This document shows, piece by piece, positions 34,594 to 43,675 of a DNA stretch of 64,000 nucleotides. Origin of the DNA: Saccharopolyspora rhizosphaerae (GTDB lineage: Bacteria > Actinomycetota > Actinomycetes > Mycobacteriales > Pseudonocardiaceae); the NCBI RefSeq assembly GCF_003931915.1, contig NZ_RSAA01000010.1, positions 62,001-126,000 of the forward strand, read 5' to 3'. A program made the translations under genes and the position numbers. Each line of letters starts with the position of its first letter. The first letter of the stretch is position 1. Under the pieces are notes generated by a model. It was not told the origin of the DNA. It worked only from the letters and a program-made list of their open reading frames with translations, and did no database searches.

Positions 34594-35925
34594 ATGCGAA
34601 TGCCCCGGGGTTTGGTCGACGAGTCCGCGCTGGCACTGCTCGAGGGGTACGCGTGGTTGCCCGGATTGCGCGCCCGGTCGGACACGGGCGTGGCGCACAC
34701 CCGGCTGCTGGGGCAGCGCGCGGTCGGCCTCTGCGGAGTCGACGCTGCGCGGTTCTTCTACGACGAGGACCACGTGCAGCGGCGGTCGGCGATCCCGATA
34801 CCGCTGCAGAAGACGCTGTTCGGCCGGGGCGCCGTGCACACCCTCGACGGCCGCGACCACCGCGACCGCAAGGCCTTCTTCCTGTCCGTGCTCACGACCG
34901 GCGCCGTCGAAGGCATCGCCGAGTCCGTCGGGGAGACCTGGGACCGCAGAGCCGCGGGCTGGCGGCCCGACCAGGAGCTGGTGCTCTTCGACGAGGCGGC
35001 GCGCGCCATCACGCGCGGGGTGTGCCGTGCCGTCGGGATCCCGCTCGCGGAGGCCGAGGCGGACGACGTGGCGCGCGACCTGATCGCGATGGTCGACGGC
35101 TTCGCCACGCCCGGGCCTCGGCACTGGCGGGCGCGACGCGCGCGCAGCCGCCGCGAGGCGTGGATGAGCGACCTGATCAGCGCCGTCCGGAACGGCCGGC
35201 TCGAGGTCACGCCCGACTCCGCGCTGGACGCGGCAGCGCGGCACCGCGACGCCGACGGCCGGGAGCTCGCGACCGAGGTCGCCGCCGTCGAGCTGCTCAA
35301 CATCATCCGCCCGACCGCAGCGGTGAGCTGGTTCGTCACCCACGCGGCGCACGCGCTGCACCGCTGGCCGCAGCACCGCGAGCGGCTCGCCGCCGGTGAG
35401 GAGGAGTTCGCCGAGTCCTTCGCGCACGAGGTCCGTCGGTTCTACCCGTTCGCCCCGTTCATCGGTGGGCTCGCGGTGCGGGACCTGACGTGGCGCGGCG
35501 AACCGGTCCCGCAGGGCGCGATGGTGCTGCTCGACCTGTGGGGGCACGACCACGACCCGGAGCTGTGGGACGAGCCGTACGCCTTCCGGCCCGACCGGTT
35601 CGTGGGCCGCGACATCGGACCGTTCGAACTCGTGCCGCAAGGTGCGGGTGATCCCGCGACCGGGCACCGCTGTCCGGGGGAGCCCACCGCGGTGGCGATC
35701 CTGGCCGGCCTGGCCGGGCGCTTGGCGCGGATGGACTACGAGGTGCCGGAGCAAGACCTGACGATCTCGTTGCGCCGGATCCCCGCCCGCCCGAAGAGCG
35801 GGTTCGTCTTCAGGCCTCGAGGTCGACGTGAGCCGGACGTCACTGCCCGTACGAGCCGACCGGCCACAGCGCCGGCGGAACCGGCACCGCGTCCCCGGTC
35901 AGAGTCGTCACCAGCACCGCGCTGA
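34594..35925 (+). CDS. CYP152-type cytochrome P450 peroxygenase
   Basis: A 443-residue P450 of the fatty-acid peroxygenase group. The I helix has NIIRPTAAVSWF with R239-P240 in place of the usual acid-alcohol pair; in CYP152 enzymes this arginine binds the fatty-acid carboxylate, which then activates hydrogen peroxide. EVRRFYPFAPF replaces the common ExxR surroundings and the heme ligand is C360 in GHRCPGE. It would hydroxylate or decarboxylate fatty acids without a redox partner. No reductase or ferredoxin gene lies nearby, in agreement. The Pro/Arg/Ser-rich C-terminal 30 residues are extra. ATG 34594 (or 34600) is the likely start. Confidence 0.92.
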   Translation: MRMPRGLVDESALALLEGYAWLPGLRARSDTGVAHTRLLGQRAVGLCGVDAARFFYDEDHVQRRSAIPIPLQKTLFGRGAVHTLDGRDHRDRKAFFLSVLTTGAVEGIAESVGETWDRRAAGWRPDQELVLFDEAARAITRGVCRAVGIPLAEAEADDVARDLIAMVDGFATPGPRHWRARRARSRREAWMSDLISAVRNGRLEVTPDSALDAAARHRDADGRELATEVAAVELLNIIRPTAAVSWFVTHAAHALHRWPQHRERLAAGEEEFAESFAHEVRRFYPFAPFIGGLAVRDLTWRGEPVPQGAMVLLDLWGHDHDPELWDEPYAFRPDRFVGRDIGPFELVPQGAGDPATGHRCPGEPTAVAILAGLAGRLARMDYEVPEQDLTISLRRIPARPKSGFVFRPRGRREPDVTARTSRPATAPAEPAPRPRSESSPAPR

Positions 35926-36322
35926 GCGCCGGCAGTCGTTCGGCCGCGACCTGCACCCGGAAGCGCGTGGGAGGTCGCGGCTAGCACCGTCCTCATCGAA
36001 CACACGACCGTCGCACCGATGCGGATCTGACCTCTGTGCAGCGAGTCTCCTCGATCGACGTTGCTATCAACGACGGTTCGCTGCCCAGGAGCTCTCGTGA
36101 AGGCGACCAGCACGCAACACCGCTGAGCGGAACCGACTTCCGCCCTGTTCACCAACCCCTTCGCACACGCGAAGAGGAGCGAACCAGCTCCGCCCGCACG
36201 TGCCGTCACGCGTGCGCCCAGGGCAGGAAGTCCTCCAGGGGCGCCTCTCGAGGTGGTCGGGTCGGGACGCTGCCTGGAAGTCCTTCGGCAGCGGGTGTTC
36301 TCGGCCTGCTTCCAGCGGCGGG
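35926..36322. other. Convergent intergenic region, no supported gene
   Basis: About 400 bases between the P450 and the patatin-like gene. Slightly lower G+C than its surroundings. I see no gene, strong hairpin or repeat. Confidence 0.5.
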
Positions 36323-37327
36323 TCAGGTCGTCCCGACCGCCACGTGCGGGCTCGGGGTGCCGTCTTCCTCCAGCTGCCGGCTCGTCGTGCGCAGTGCCGT
36401 GTCCATGACCGGTAAACGACGGGTGCAGTCGAACGCGTTGACGCCGAGCGTGCCGAGGTCCTCCGCGGTCGGGGCCAGCACTGTGGTGTGGATCCCGTTC
36501 TCGCGCAACCGGTCGACTTCGGCCCGGAGTCCCTCGGTGACCCGTCGCCGCACCAACCGCTCGGCTTGGGCGAGCGGTGAGCGCGGCCGGTCGAAGGAGT
36601 TCGCCGCCATCGGAGCCACCACGATGGCCGTGTCCACGCCCGTCTCGAGCAGGATGTCAGCGTTGGTGCTCGAACCGATCGCGCCGTCCACGTAGCGCCG
36701 GCCCGCGATGGACACCGGCGGGAAGAGCCCGGGCACCGAGCAGGACGCGGCGACCGCTTCGGAGAAGACCAGGTCCTCGTGGCTGCCCGGGTGGAAGATC
36801 TCGCGCTGCCCGCTGTCGTAGTCGGTGGCGACCACGTTCATGGGCACCGTGACGGGGTTCCGGTCCACGACCTGGTCGATGAACTCGCGCAGCTCCACCA
36901 AGGACCCACGACCGGACGGAGCCAGCGCGACGCACCAGTGCAACAGGGGCGCGCCGAGTGGGTTCGCCAGGCACTGCGCCAGCAGCCGCGGTGATCCCAG
37001 CCCGAGGAGGCCCAACGGGGTGCGCAGCATCATGGGATTGGCGCAGTTGAACCCGTGTTCGGCCAGAACTCCTTCGTCGGGCGAGCGCTGACCTGCGTCC
37101 AACGCCTGCACGCTGATGCCGCGGGACAACAGCGTCGCGAGCACGGCACCGGAGGAAGTACCCACGATCGTGTCACACGTGCGCGGATCCCACCGGCCCA
37201 CCATCTCCAGCGCTCGGAGCGCGCCGATGCTCCAACACGCGCCGAGGACCCCGCCTGCACCCAGCACGAGCCCCACGCCAGACCTGTCGTTCGTCGAAGT
37301 GGTGCGCGCATCACCGTGCGTGGACAT
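36323..37327 (-). CDS. Patatin-like phospholipase
   Basis: A 334-residue serine acyl hydrolase with the Ser-Asp dyad of patatins: oxyanion loop GAGGVLG (23-29), nucleophile S58 in GTSSG (56-60) and D214 in the VDGAI motif (213-217). Such enzymes release fatty acids from lipids. The ATG at 37327 follows GGAGGCGCC; the open frame continues upstream into unrelated sequence. No signal peptide, so cytoplasmic. Released fatty acids might serve the CYP152 enzyme encoded next door, which is inference. Confidence 0.9.
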   Translation of the reverse strand: MSTHGDARTTSTNDRSGVGLVLGAGGVLGACWSIGALRALEMVGRWDPRTCDTIVGTSSGAVLATLLSRGISVQALDAGQRSPDEGVLAEHGFNCANPMMLRTPLGLLGLGSPRLLAQCLANPLGAPLLHWCVALAPSGRGSLVELREFIDQVVDRNPVTVPMNVVATDYDSGQREIFHPGSHEDLVFSEAVAASCSVPGLFPPVSIAGRRYVDGAIGSSTNADILLETGVDTAIVVAPMAANSFDRPRSPLAQAERLVRRRVTEGLRAEVDRLRENGIHTTVLAPTAEDLGTLGVNAFDCTRRLPVMDTALRTTSRQLEEDGTPSPHVAVGTT

Positions 37328-37463
37328 GGCGCCTCCGTAGGGCCGGTGCGGCACCTCCCGGCCGTGCCGGGAACCGCCGCAGCGCGTTTCATGCGGAGCG
37401 TCCCTCCCTACTGGTGAGTTACCCCGTGATCGGCGAGGTAAACGCAACTGGAGCCGAGGCACC

Positions 37464-37936
37464 TCAGTTCGCCAACGCCTGCGGGGTTTGGGTTTTGAGC
37501 GTGGAGTCCAGCCAGGGGCACTGGCGCGCACCACTCTGCGCGCGCCTGGGCGGCGGTGTCGACGAGCGCGGCGTCTTGATGGCCTGCGCGCGTGGACCGA
37601 CCACCTCCCAGAGGAGGTTGACCCCGTGGCGCGCAGGTGCGCGCGAGGCAGATCGGCGATGAGCTCCACGCTGGACGGGAATCCACGGTCCGACATCACC
37701 GCGCTGAGCCGTTCGAGCCCCACCCGTGCCCGAGCCACCAGGAGTTTCGCGCGGCAGGCGGAGGCCGTGCCACCGCGCATCGCGGCGGAGCGCGTCGAGG
37801 TGGCGACGCGACCACGGCGCCAGATCGCGTGCCACGTGGTGCACGTCGGCCTCAGCGTGATGACGCTCGGCGAGCTGTTCGAGGCAGAGCGCGAACCTGG
37901 CTTCGACGCGGTGCAGGTCCGCAGGGCAGGCAGCAC
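37464..37936 (-). pseudogene. Multiply frameshifted remnant of a helical protein gene
   Basis: A coherent protein can be followed only by changing frame four times. DLHRVEARFALCLEQLAERH (from 37919) runs in one frame to about 37779; a second frame gives SSVELIADLPRAHLRATG to 37622; the first resumes as VNLLWEVVGPRAQAIK to 37575; a third gives DAALVDTAAQARAE to 37534; the first ends WLDSTLKTQTPQAL before TGA at 37464. The junctions are seamless, which chance frames would not be. It resembles, from memory, actinobacterial hypothetical proteins ending in LK-TAPQAL. Function unknown. Confidence 0.6.
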
Positions 37937-38127
37937 GGGAGCGCCGGCCAGTCCACCTCCAGCGACCGGACCGTGCAGTCCTCATCGGACCCGGACTAGC
38001 CAGACCGACCACAACAGCAGTGCACCACGCCTTGTGATCCCCGCCCCGCTGCCGACATCGGCGGGCACCGGGCTGCCGGACCGGAGGGTTGTCCGCGAGG
38101 TCGGTTCCTCCCGCTGCACGGGCGGGA

Positions 38128-38976
38128 TCACGGCAGGTCGGCGCGCACGACGAGGACGGGGCAGGGGGCGTGGTGCAGGAGTGCCCGGCTGGTGGACCCG
38201 ATCAGCATCCCGGTCATGCCGCCGCGTCCGCGGCTGCCCACCACCAGCAGCTGCGCCCGCTCCCCGCACTCGACCAGGAAGCGGACCGGTCGGTCGCGGG
38301 CGACGACCCGGTCCACCTCGACGTCCGGGTACTGCTCTTCCCACCCGGCCAGCCGCTCCGCGAGCACGCGCTCCTCGTCGCCCTTGACGGTGTCCCAGTC
38401 GACCGACCGGGACCCGAACCAGTCGACGGCCACGTCGCTCCAGACGTGCACGGCGACCAGCGGCACTCCCCGCAGCGACGCCTCCTCGAAGGCCGCAGCG
38501 AGCGCCGGCTCGCCCACCCGCGACCCGTCGACACCCACCACCACCGTTCCCGTGCGCACGCGCTCGTGACCGGCGGTTTCCGGGACGACCACCACCGGGC
38601 ACCGGGAGCGCATCGCGACCAGTTCCGCCGTCGAACCCAGCGCCATCCGCACCCCGGTGAACTCGTTGAGCCCTCGCCCACCGACGACGAGCCGCTGCGC
38701 CTCGTGGGACTCGTCGAGCAGCACCTCGCCGGGCGTCCCATGCCGGAGCTCCTGCTCGACCTCCACACCGCCGGCAGCGGCACGCGCGGTGCTCACCGCC
38801 TCGGTGAGCCAGCGCGGCCGTTCGGCCTCGTCGAAGCCCTCTCCCGCGAGGTGCGGAACGCGAGGTACGGCGCACACCAGGCGCAGTGGACGTCCGTGCA
38901 CCTCGGCGTCCACGGCCGCCCAGCGCACGGCCTCCAGCGCGGAATCGGAGCCGTCGACGCCCGCCACTTCCCGCAT
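38128..38976 (-). CDS. Tandem-domain universal stress protein
   Basis: A 282-residue protein with two Usp domains. Each has an ATP-binding loop: GGRGLNEFTGVRMALGST (99-116) and GSRGRGGMTGMLIGSTS (247-263). The start MREVAGVDGSD lacks the usual hydrophobic first strand but GAGGTGTCGGT precedes the ATG at 38976. Tandem Usps are abundant in actinobacteria and often respond to hypoxia or stress; its neighbours (another Usp, an Rv1733c-like protein) fit such a set. Confidence 0.92.
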   Translation of the reverse strand: MREVAGVDGSDSALEAVRWAAVDAEVHGRPLRLVCAVPRVPHLAGEGFDEAERPRWLTEAVSTARAAAGGVEVEQELRHGTPGEVLLDESHEAQRLVVGGRGLNEFTGVRMALGSTAELVAMRSRCPVVVVPETAGHERVRTGTVVVGVDGSRVGEPALAAAFEEASLRGVPLVAVHVWSDVAVDWFGSRSVDWDTVKGDEERVLAERLAGWEEQYPDVEVDRVVARDRPVRFLVECGERAQLLVVGSRGRGGMTGMLIGSTSRALLHHAPCPVLVVRADLP

Positions 38977-39121
38977 ACCGACACCTCGCTCCCCCGGCGC
39001 GTTCACGCCGACCGTACGGCGGCCCGCAGCCGCCGCAACCGGATCTGGACGTCGGTGGGCCACGCCCGTGACCGACGCTCCGTTCGAGGAGAACGCTCCA
39101 CTCGACGTGCACCGAGCGCGG

Positions 39122-39640
39122 TCACCTCAAGGCCCGACGGCCCTCCTCCGGCGCGCCTTGGGCGTCCTCCGCTCCCGCGGCGTCGTTGACACCGCTCGGG
39201 ATGATCAGCACGGGGCACTTCGCGTGCTCGACGCACCGCAACGCCGTGTTGCCGAGCACCGCGTCGGCGACCTTCCCCCGGCCGTGGTCTCCGAGCACCA
39301 GCATCGCGGCGTCCTTCGACTTCTCGATGAGCACCTCGTCGGCGTGCCCCTCGACGAGTTCGGCGCTCACGTCGGTGGCGGCCAGGCCCGCGCTGCACTC
39401 GGTGACCACGCGGGTCAGCTCCTGCCACCGCTGCTCGCGCACGTGGTGCGGCGCCAAGCGGGGGTTCATCAGCAGCGGAGCCGGACCGGCGAGCACAGCC
39501 TGCGAATGCCACACCATGACCGCGGCCACCGAAGCCCCGCGCACCCGGGCTTCGCGCAAGGCCCACCGCAGAGCGCGACGGCTCGCCTCCGAGCCGTCCA
39601 CGCCCACGACGATCCGCTCGTTCCCGGCCACCGCAACCAC
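39122..39640 (-). CDS. Single-domain universal stress protein
   Basis: A 172-residue Usp. RIVVGVDGSEASRRALRWAL opens the fold and the nucleotide loop is GDHGRGKVADAVLGNTA (137-153), with Asn in place of the usual first Ser. The acidic, Ala-rich tail (about 155-172) is an extension. The GTG at 39640 or the next in-frame GTG at 39628 could be the start. Probably part of the same stress group as the tandem Usp, 145 bases away. Confidence 0.9.
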   Translation of the reverse strand: MVAVAGNERIVVGVDGSEASRRALRWALREARVRGASVAAVMVWHSQAVLAGPAPLLMNPRLAPHHVREQRWQELTRVVTECSAGLAATDVSAELVEGHADEVLIEKSKDAAMLVLGDHGRGKVADAVLGNTALRCVEHAKCPVLIIPSGVNDAAGAEDAQGAPEEGRRALR

Positions 39641-39780
39641 CTCGCACCGACGAAACCCCGGTGGGGAACCGCCTTCCAGCGGACTGCCTCCCCAGGATGT
39701 GCGGTGCGGCCCCGGCCTGTTCAGAGCATTAGGTCACCTGCGTCCTCTGGGCACCGGCGTGATCGCGCGCGCGGCACCTG

Positions 39781-40377
39781 TCATCCCCGGCCGGGGTCGG
39801 ACCACTCCTGCTCGACCCGCTCCCACTCCCGCGCCCACCGGCGCTGCGCCCACGCGTCCCCGGCCACGCGCACGGCCTTCATCAGCCCGGCGCAGGCGAG
39901 CAGGCCGAGAGCGAGCACGCCGATCGAGGTGCCCACGGCGGACGCACGGATCGTGGTGTCCGAGGGTGGGGCGGGTGCCGCGTGGTCGGCGGCGTCGACC
40001 CACAGCGGGACGTGTTCGCCCACGTCGCTGCCGGGAGGAACCTCGGCGCGCTCGACGCGCGGGAGACCACTGTGGCTGGTCCACCGGACGTCAGCGCGTG
40101 AGCTCACGTCTCCCCCGGCCTCGGACCCGACCTCGTCGGGATCGGTGAGCACGACGGCGTCGACCACGCGTTGGCTGCTGGCCAGGACGGCCGCCTCGCG
40201 CTGCTGCGCGGCGTACTCGGCCTGGCCCCAGGACACCGCGAGCACGGGCGCGCCGATCACACCGGCGACGAGCACGAGGAGCAGCGCCACGGCCACGAGC
40301 CGGTCGACCCGACGGCGCACCGGGTTCTGCCCCAGCCCCAGCGCGTGGACGAGCCAGCTGGTACCCGCACACCTCAT
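39781..40377 (-). CDS. Rv1733c-like transmembrane protein
   Basis: A 198-residue protein with two membrane spans (about 28-49 and 152-172) and an extracytoplasmic loop between, plus a basic cytoplasmic tail. The NPVRRRVDRLVAVALLLVLVAGVIGAP start and overall layout match Mycobacterium tuberculosis Rv1733c, a DosR-regulon membrane antigen of unknown function. ATG 40377 is chosen over the longer open frame because it gives the family N-terminus. Its place beside two Usp genes parallels dormancy gene groups. Confidence 0.8.
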   Translation of the reverse strand: MRCAGTSWLVHALGLGQNPVRRRVDRLVAVALLLVLVAGVIGAPVLAVSWGQAEYAAQQREAAVLASSQRVVDAVVLTDPDEVGSEAGGDVSSRADVRWTSHSGLPRVERAEVPPGSDVGEHVPLWVDAADHAAPAPPSDTTIRASAVGTSIGVLALGLLACAGLMKAVRVAGDAWAQRRWAREWERVEQEWSDPGRG

Positions 40378-40540
40378 CGCCTTGACCCCATGCGAACTCC
40401 GGTTCCTCGACCACCGTGAACGCCGCCGGACATCGGGACCAGGGCATTTCTTCCCCTCCAGCCGCAGCATCACGATCGGTCTGCCGAGCACGTCTGCCAC
40501 GCCTCCAGCCCGCCCGCCGGCGTCTTGCGCGCGCACCGGG

Positions 40541-41815
40541 TCAGCCCTCGGCGAGCTGCTCCTGCCTCGCCCGCTCGACGCCGGCGAGGACCTGCGGGGT
40601 GACGGTGCGCAGGAACGGTGGGATCGTGATCAGCACGGCGAGGGCGAAGGCGGTGAAAGCGACGCGCATGCCGACCATCTCGGCCAGCAGCCCGGCCACG
40701 CCGGCGCCGACGGGCATCGCTCCCCAGCTGAACAGGCGCGCGACCGCGCTGTAGCGACCCATCATCTCCGGCTCGACGAGGTACTGGGCGATGGTGCGGG
40801 AGTTGACCGTCCACAGCGTTCCTCCCAGCCCACCGAAGAAGGCCCCCGCGGCGAGCGCCCACAGCTCGGTGGTCAGCACGGGCGTGATCACCATGGCGAA
40901 GGTGCCGACGAGGTCGGCGAACAACGCCCAGCGCCGGCCGATGAGGCGGTTCACGGTCGTCACGGTCAGCGCACCGACCAGCCCACCGACCCCCAACGCG
41001 CTCAGCAGCAGCCCGTACTCCCGCGGTCCGAGCCCGAGCACGGTGGTGGCCATGAGCGGCATGAGCGCCAGCCAGGCACCCCAGCAGGAGCACAGCACGG
41101 TCAGCACCAGTGCCATCAACCGCAGCAGTCGGCGCCGCCACAGGTAGCGCAGCCCCTCTCCGATCCGGCCGGCCACGCTGGCCTGCGGTGCTGCGTCCCG
41201 CGGAACGCGGAAGCGGCCGAGGAGGAACACCAGTGCCACGGTGGCCAGCACGTACCCGGCGGCGGTAGCACCCAACGCGAACGCGCTGCCGACCGCGAGG
41301 AGCAGGCCGCCCACGAAGGGGCCGCAGAACTCGTTGCAGACCGTTTCGGCACCCGTGATCCAGGCGTTGGCCCGCTCGCGCCAGCGCGGCCCCACCGCGG
41401 TCGGGGTCAGCGCCATCGCCGAGGTCAGCGCGATCACCTCGGCGATGCCCAGCACCGCGCCTGCGACCAGCAGCAACACCAGCGTCACGGCGTCCGAGCG
41501 CCAGGCCACCAGCAGTGCCGCGAGGGTCAGCAGCCGCAGGCCGTTGGCCAGCCACAGCAGCAGGCGCCGGTCGAACCGGTCCACCAGCACGCCCACGTGC
41601 AGGGCGGTGAGGAGCCACGGCAGCGTGAGCGCCAGCGAGACTGCCGCAACCAGCGCCGGTGAGCTGGTCAACGTGGTCGCCATCAACGGCAACGCCATCT
41701 TCAGCACGCCGTCGGCCAAGTTGGTGACGGCGGTGAACACCACCAGCACCAGCGCGTTGTGCCCGCTGCGGTCGCGGGACGGCGCGGCGGCCGGAGGCTC
41801 GGCGAGTCGGTGCAC
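40541..41815 (-). CDS. MFS transporter, drug-efflux type
   Basis: A 424-residue carrier with about twelve spans, of the MFS_3/enterobactin-exporter-like type (LTLPWLLTALHVGVLVDRFDRRLLL carries the loop 2-3 motif). The GTG start follows GAGGGATGGGCAGCT. It diverges from a CGNR regulator across 143 bases holding repeated GTAACC sites, the usual layout of a regulator and its exporter. Substrate unknown. Confidence 0.88.
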   Translation of the reverse strand: MHRLAEPPAAAPSRDRSGHNALVLVVFTAVTNLADGVLKMALPLMATTLTSSPALVAAVSLALTLPWLLTALHVGVLVDRFDRRLLLWLANGLRLLTLAALLVAWRSDAVTLVLLLVAGAVLGIAEVIALTSAMALTPTAVGPRWRERANAWITGAETVCNEFCGPFVGGLLLAVGSAFALGATAAGYVLATVALVFLLGRFRVPRDAAPQASVAGRIGEGLRYLWRRRLLRLMALVLTVLCSCWGAWLALMPLMATTVLGLGPREYGLLLSALGVGGLVGALTVTTVNRLIGRRWALFADLVGTFAMVITPVLTTELWALAAGAFFGGLGGTLWTVNSRTIAQYLVEPEMMGRYSAVARLFSWGAMPVGAGVAGLLAEMVGMRVAFTAFALAVLITIPPFLRTVTPQVLAGVERARQEQLAEG

Positions 41816-41833
41816 AGCTGCCCATCCCTCTTC

Positions 41834-41933
41834 GAGTAACCAGTGAAAGCACTTAGGTGGATAGTGTCACCGGTGGGCAGTCGCCCGTCCATCCCGCGAA
41901 CGGGTAACCTGTCATCAGGTTGACCGGTTACTC
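41834..41933. promoter_or_regulatory. Array of GRGTAACCNGT operator repeats
   Basis: Three close copies of one motif: GAGTAACCAGT (41834-41844), GGGTAACCTGT (41902-41912) and, inverted, ACCGGTTACTC (41923-41933, read GAGTAACCGGT). A weaker fourth, GTGTCACCGGT, lies at 41864-41874. The second copy also forms AACCTG-TCAT-CAGGTT. They fill the gap between the MFS exporter and CGNR genes and are probably the binding sites of the CGNR protein. Confidence 0.6.
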
Positions 41934-41958
41934 CGCGCCGCCGAGGAGGTGCGTCGCC

Positions 41959-42486
41959 ATGGATCCGTCCCGGCACGCCCAGCTGGTCATCGCCTTCGCC
42001 AACACGCTCGACGTCGAGGACGGCACCGACGCGCTGAGCGAGCCCGCGGGCCTCGCCCGCTGGTTGCGGGAGCACGAGCTGACTCCGAGAACACCCGCGG
42101 TGACCGAGGCCGACCACGATCGGGGACTCCGCCTGCGCTCAGGCCTCCGCGAAGTGCTCGGCACCGAGGAACAGCGCTCCCACGTGCTCGCCGACGCGGA
42201 CGCCGTGCTCCTCGAGCTGCCCCTGCTGGCGTCGCTCGACCCGGAGTCGCCCCTCCAACCCGACCCGCACCTGCCGCCGACGCAGCGAGCGCTCGCGACC
42301 ATCGCGTCCGCGCTCGCCACCCTGCTGATCACCGGCGAGGTGGAGCGGGTCAAACGCTGCCCCGCGGAGGACTGCGGCTGGGTGTTCTGGGATTCGACCA
42401 AGAACCGGAGTCGCCGCTGGTGCTCCATGCAGGTCTGCGGCAACCGCCAGAAGGCACGCACCTTCGCCGCCCGCAACCGCCCGTAG
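41959..42486 (+). CDS. CGNR zinc-finger/ABATE-domain regulator
   Basis: A 175-residue protein with an N-terminal helical ABATE (stress-induced) domain (about 8-120) and a C-terminal zinc finger: C134, C139, C155 and C160, the last within the signature CGNR (160-163). The finger probably binds DNA and the N-terminal part a ligand. ATG after GAGGAGGTGCGTCGCC. Divergent from the MFS exporter, with repeated sites between; it likely represses or activates that exporter and itself. Confidence 0.9.
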   Translation: MDPSRHAQLVIAFANTLDVEDGTDALSEPAGLARWLREHELTPRTPAVTEADHDRGLRLRSGLREVLGTEEQRSHVLADADAVLLELPLLASLDPESPLQPDPHLPPTQRALATIASALATLLITGEVERVKRCPAEDCGWVFWDSTKNRSRRWCSMQVCGNRQKARTFAARNRP

Positions 42487-42880
42487 CGCCTGACCGGGGA
42501 TCGCTCCACCTCAGCCGACGATCTTCCCCGTTCCACGTCCCATGTGGGCAGCGCGCTCGCTGAGCTCGACGCGACGCGAAACGGTTGTGCGCCTGCGGAA
42601 TCGGAGATCAGACCAACGAACTCGTCCTCAACGGACCGATCCGGCTGCACGATCAGCGAGGATGACGCCGCGCCAGGCGGTGTCCCGCCTGGCGCACCTC
42701 GCACGGTCCGCAGGACCACCGCTGTGCCCGTGCGTTCGAGGCCGGCAACGCACCGCTCGGCTCGCCCCTTCGCGATCAGCCCCGCCGCACTCCCCTGTCG
42801 GAGGGAGTTTGACCAGGTCCCCGCGCGGCAATCCGTGTAAGAGCCGCTTCCGCCCAGTGCCCCTTGGAGGGAGTTCCACC
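42487..42880. other. Intergenic region, no supported gene
   Basis: About 390 bases. The only oddity is the repeat of GGAGGGAGTT-(2 bases)-ACC, once at about 42800-42814 and again as the ribosome site of the SDR gene. No other feature seen. Confidence 0.4.
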
Positions 42881-43675
42881 ATGGCGAAACCGCTGGCCCT
42901 GGTCACCGGCGCGTCGACCGGCATCGGGCGGGAGTTGGCGCGGTGCCTCGCCCAGGACGGGTACGACCTGCTCCTGACGGCCGAGAACACGCAGCTCGCC
43001 GACACCGCTCGCGAGATGCGGGTGGTCGGCGCGGACGTCGAGACCCTCCAGGTCGACCTCGCCGAACGCGGTGGGGTCGAGGAGCTCGCCGGGCGAGCCG
43101 CGGTGACCGGACGGCCGCTCGCGGTCCTGGCCCTCAACGCCGGTGTCGGCGTCGGCGGGCCGTTCACCGGCGACGACACCACGCTCGACGAGCAGTTGCG
43201 CGTCGTCGACCTCAACGTGCGCGCCACCGTGCACCTCGCGAAGCTGCTGCTCCCCGGGATGGTCGAACAGGGCCGCGGACGGGTGCTGTTCACCTCGTCG
43301 ATCGCCGCGACCGCTCCAGGACCGTTCATGGCGGTCTACAACGCGTCGAAGGCCTTCGTGCAGTCGTTCGCACAGGCCCTGCGCGATGAGCTGCGGGACA
43401 CCGGGGTCACCGTCACGACCTTGCTGCCGGGGCCCACCGACACCGAGTTCTTCAACCGGGCCCGGATGCGCGACACCAAGATCGGCGCCGGCCCGAAGGA
43501 CAGAGCCGCCACGGTCGCCCGCCAGGGTTACGCCGCGATGGTGCGCGGCCGTGATTCCGTGGTGGCCGGGTCGTCTGCTAACCGCGTGCAGGTCGCGCTG
43601 TCGCGGGTGCTGCCAGAGCGCCTGGTCGCCGCCGTCCACCGCCGGATGAGCGCACCCGGCACCGCACGGTCGTGA
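42881..43675 (+). CDS. Short-chain dehydrogenase/reductase
   Basis: A 264-residue SDR with TGASTGIG (9-16), NAGVG (86-90) and catalytic S140, Y153 and K157 (YNASK). The C-terminal part (PLGPTDTEFF-like LLPGPTDTEFFNRARM) is that of the DltE/YqjQ-type ketoreductases acting on unknown carbonyls. ATG follows GGAGGGAGTTCCACC. No obvious pathway partner adjoins it. Confidence 0.9.
   Translation: MAKPLALVTGASTGIGRELARCLAQDGYDLLLTAENTQLADTAREMRVVGADVETLQVDLAERGGVEELAGRAAVTGRPLAVLALNAGVGVGGPFTGDDTTLDEQLRVVDLNVRATVHLAKLLLPGMVEQGRGRVLFTSSIAATAPGPFMAVYNASKAFVQSFAQALRDELRDTGVTVTTLLPGPTDTEFFNRARMRDTKIGAGPKDRAATVARQGYAAMVRGRDSVVAGSSANRVQVALSRVLPERLVAAVHRRMSAPGTARS

Noticed and set aside
38657-41662. A 1001-residue plus-strand open frame.
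   Set aside because: Shadow of the Usp, Rv1733c-like and MFS genes on the minus strand; no domain logic and no ribosome site.
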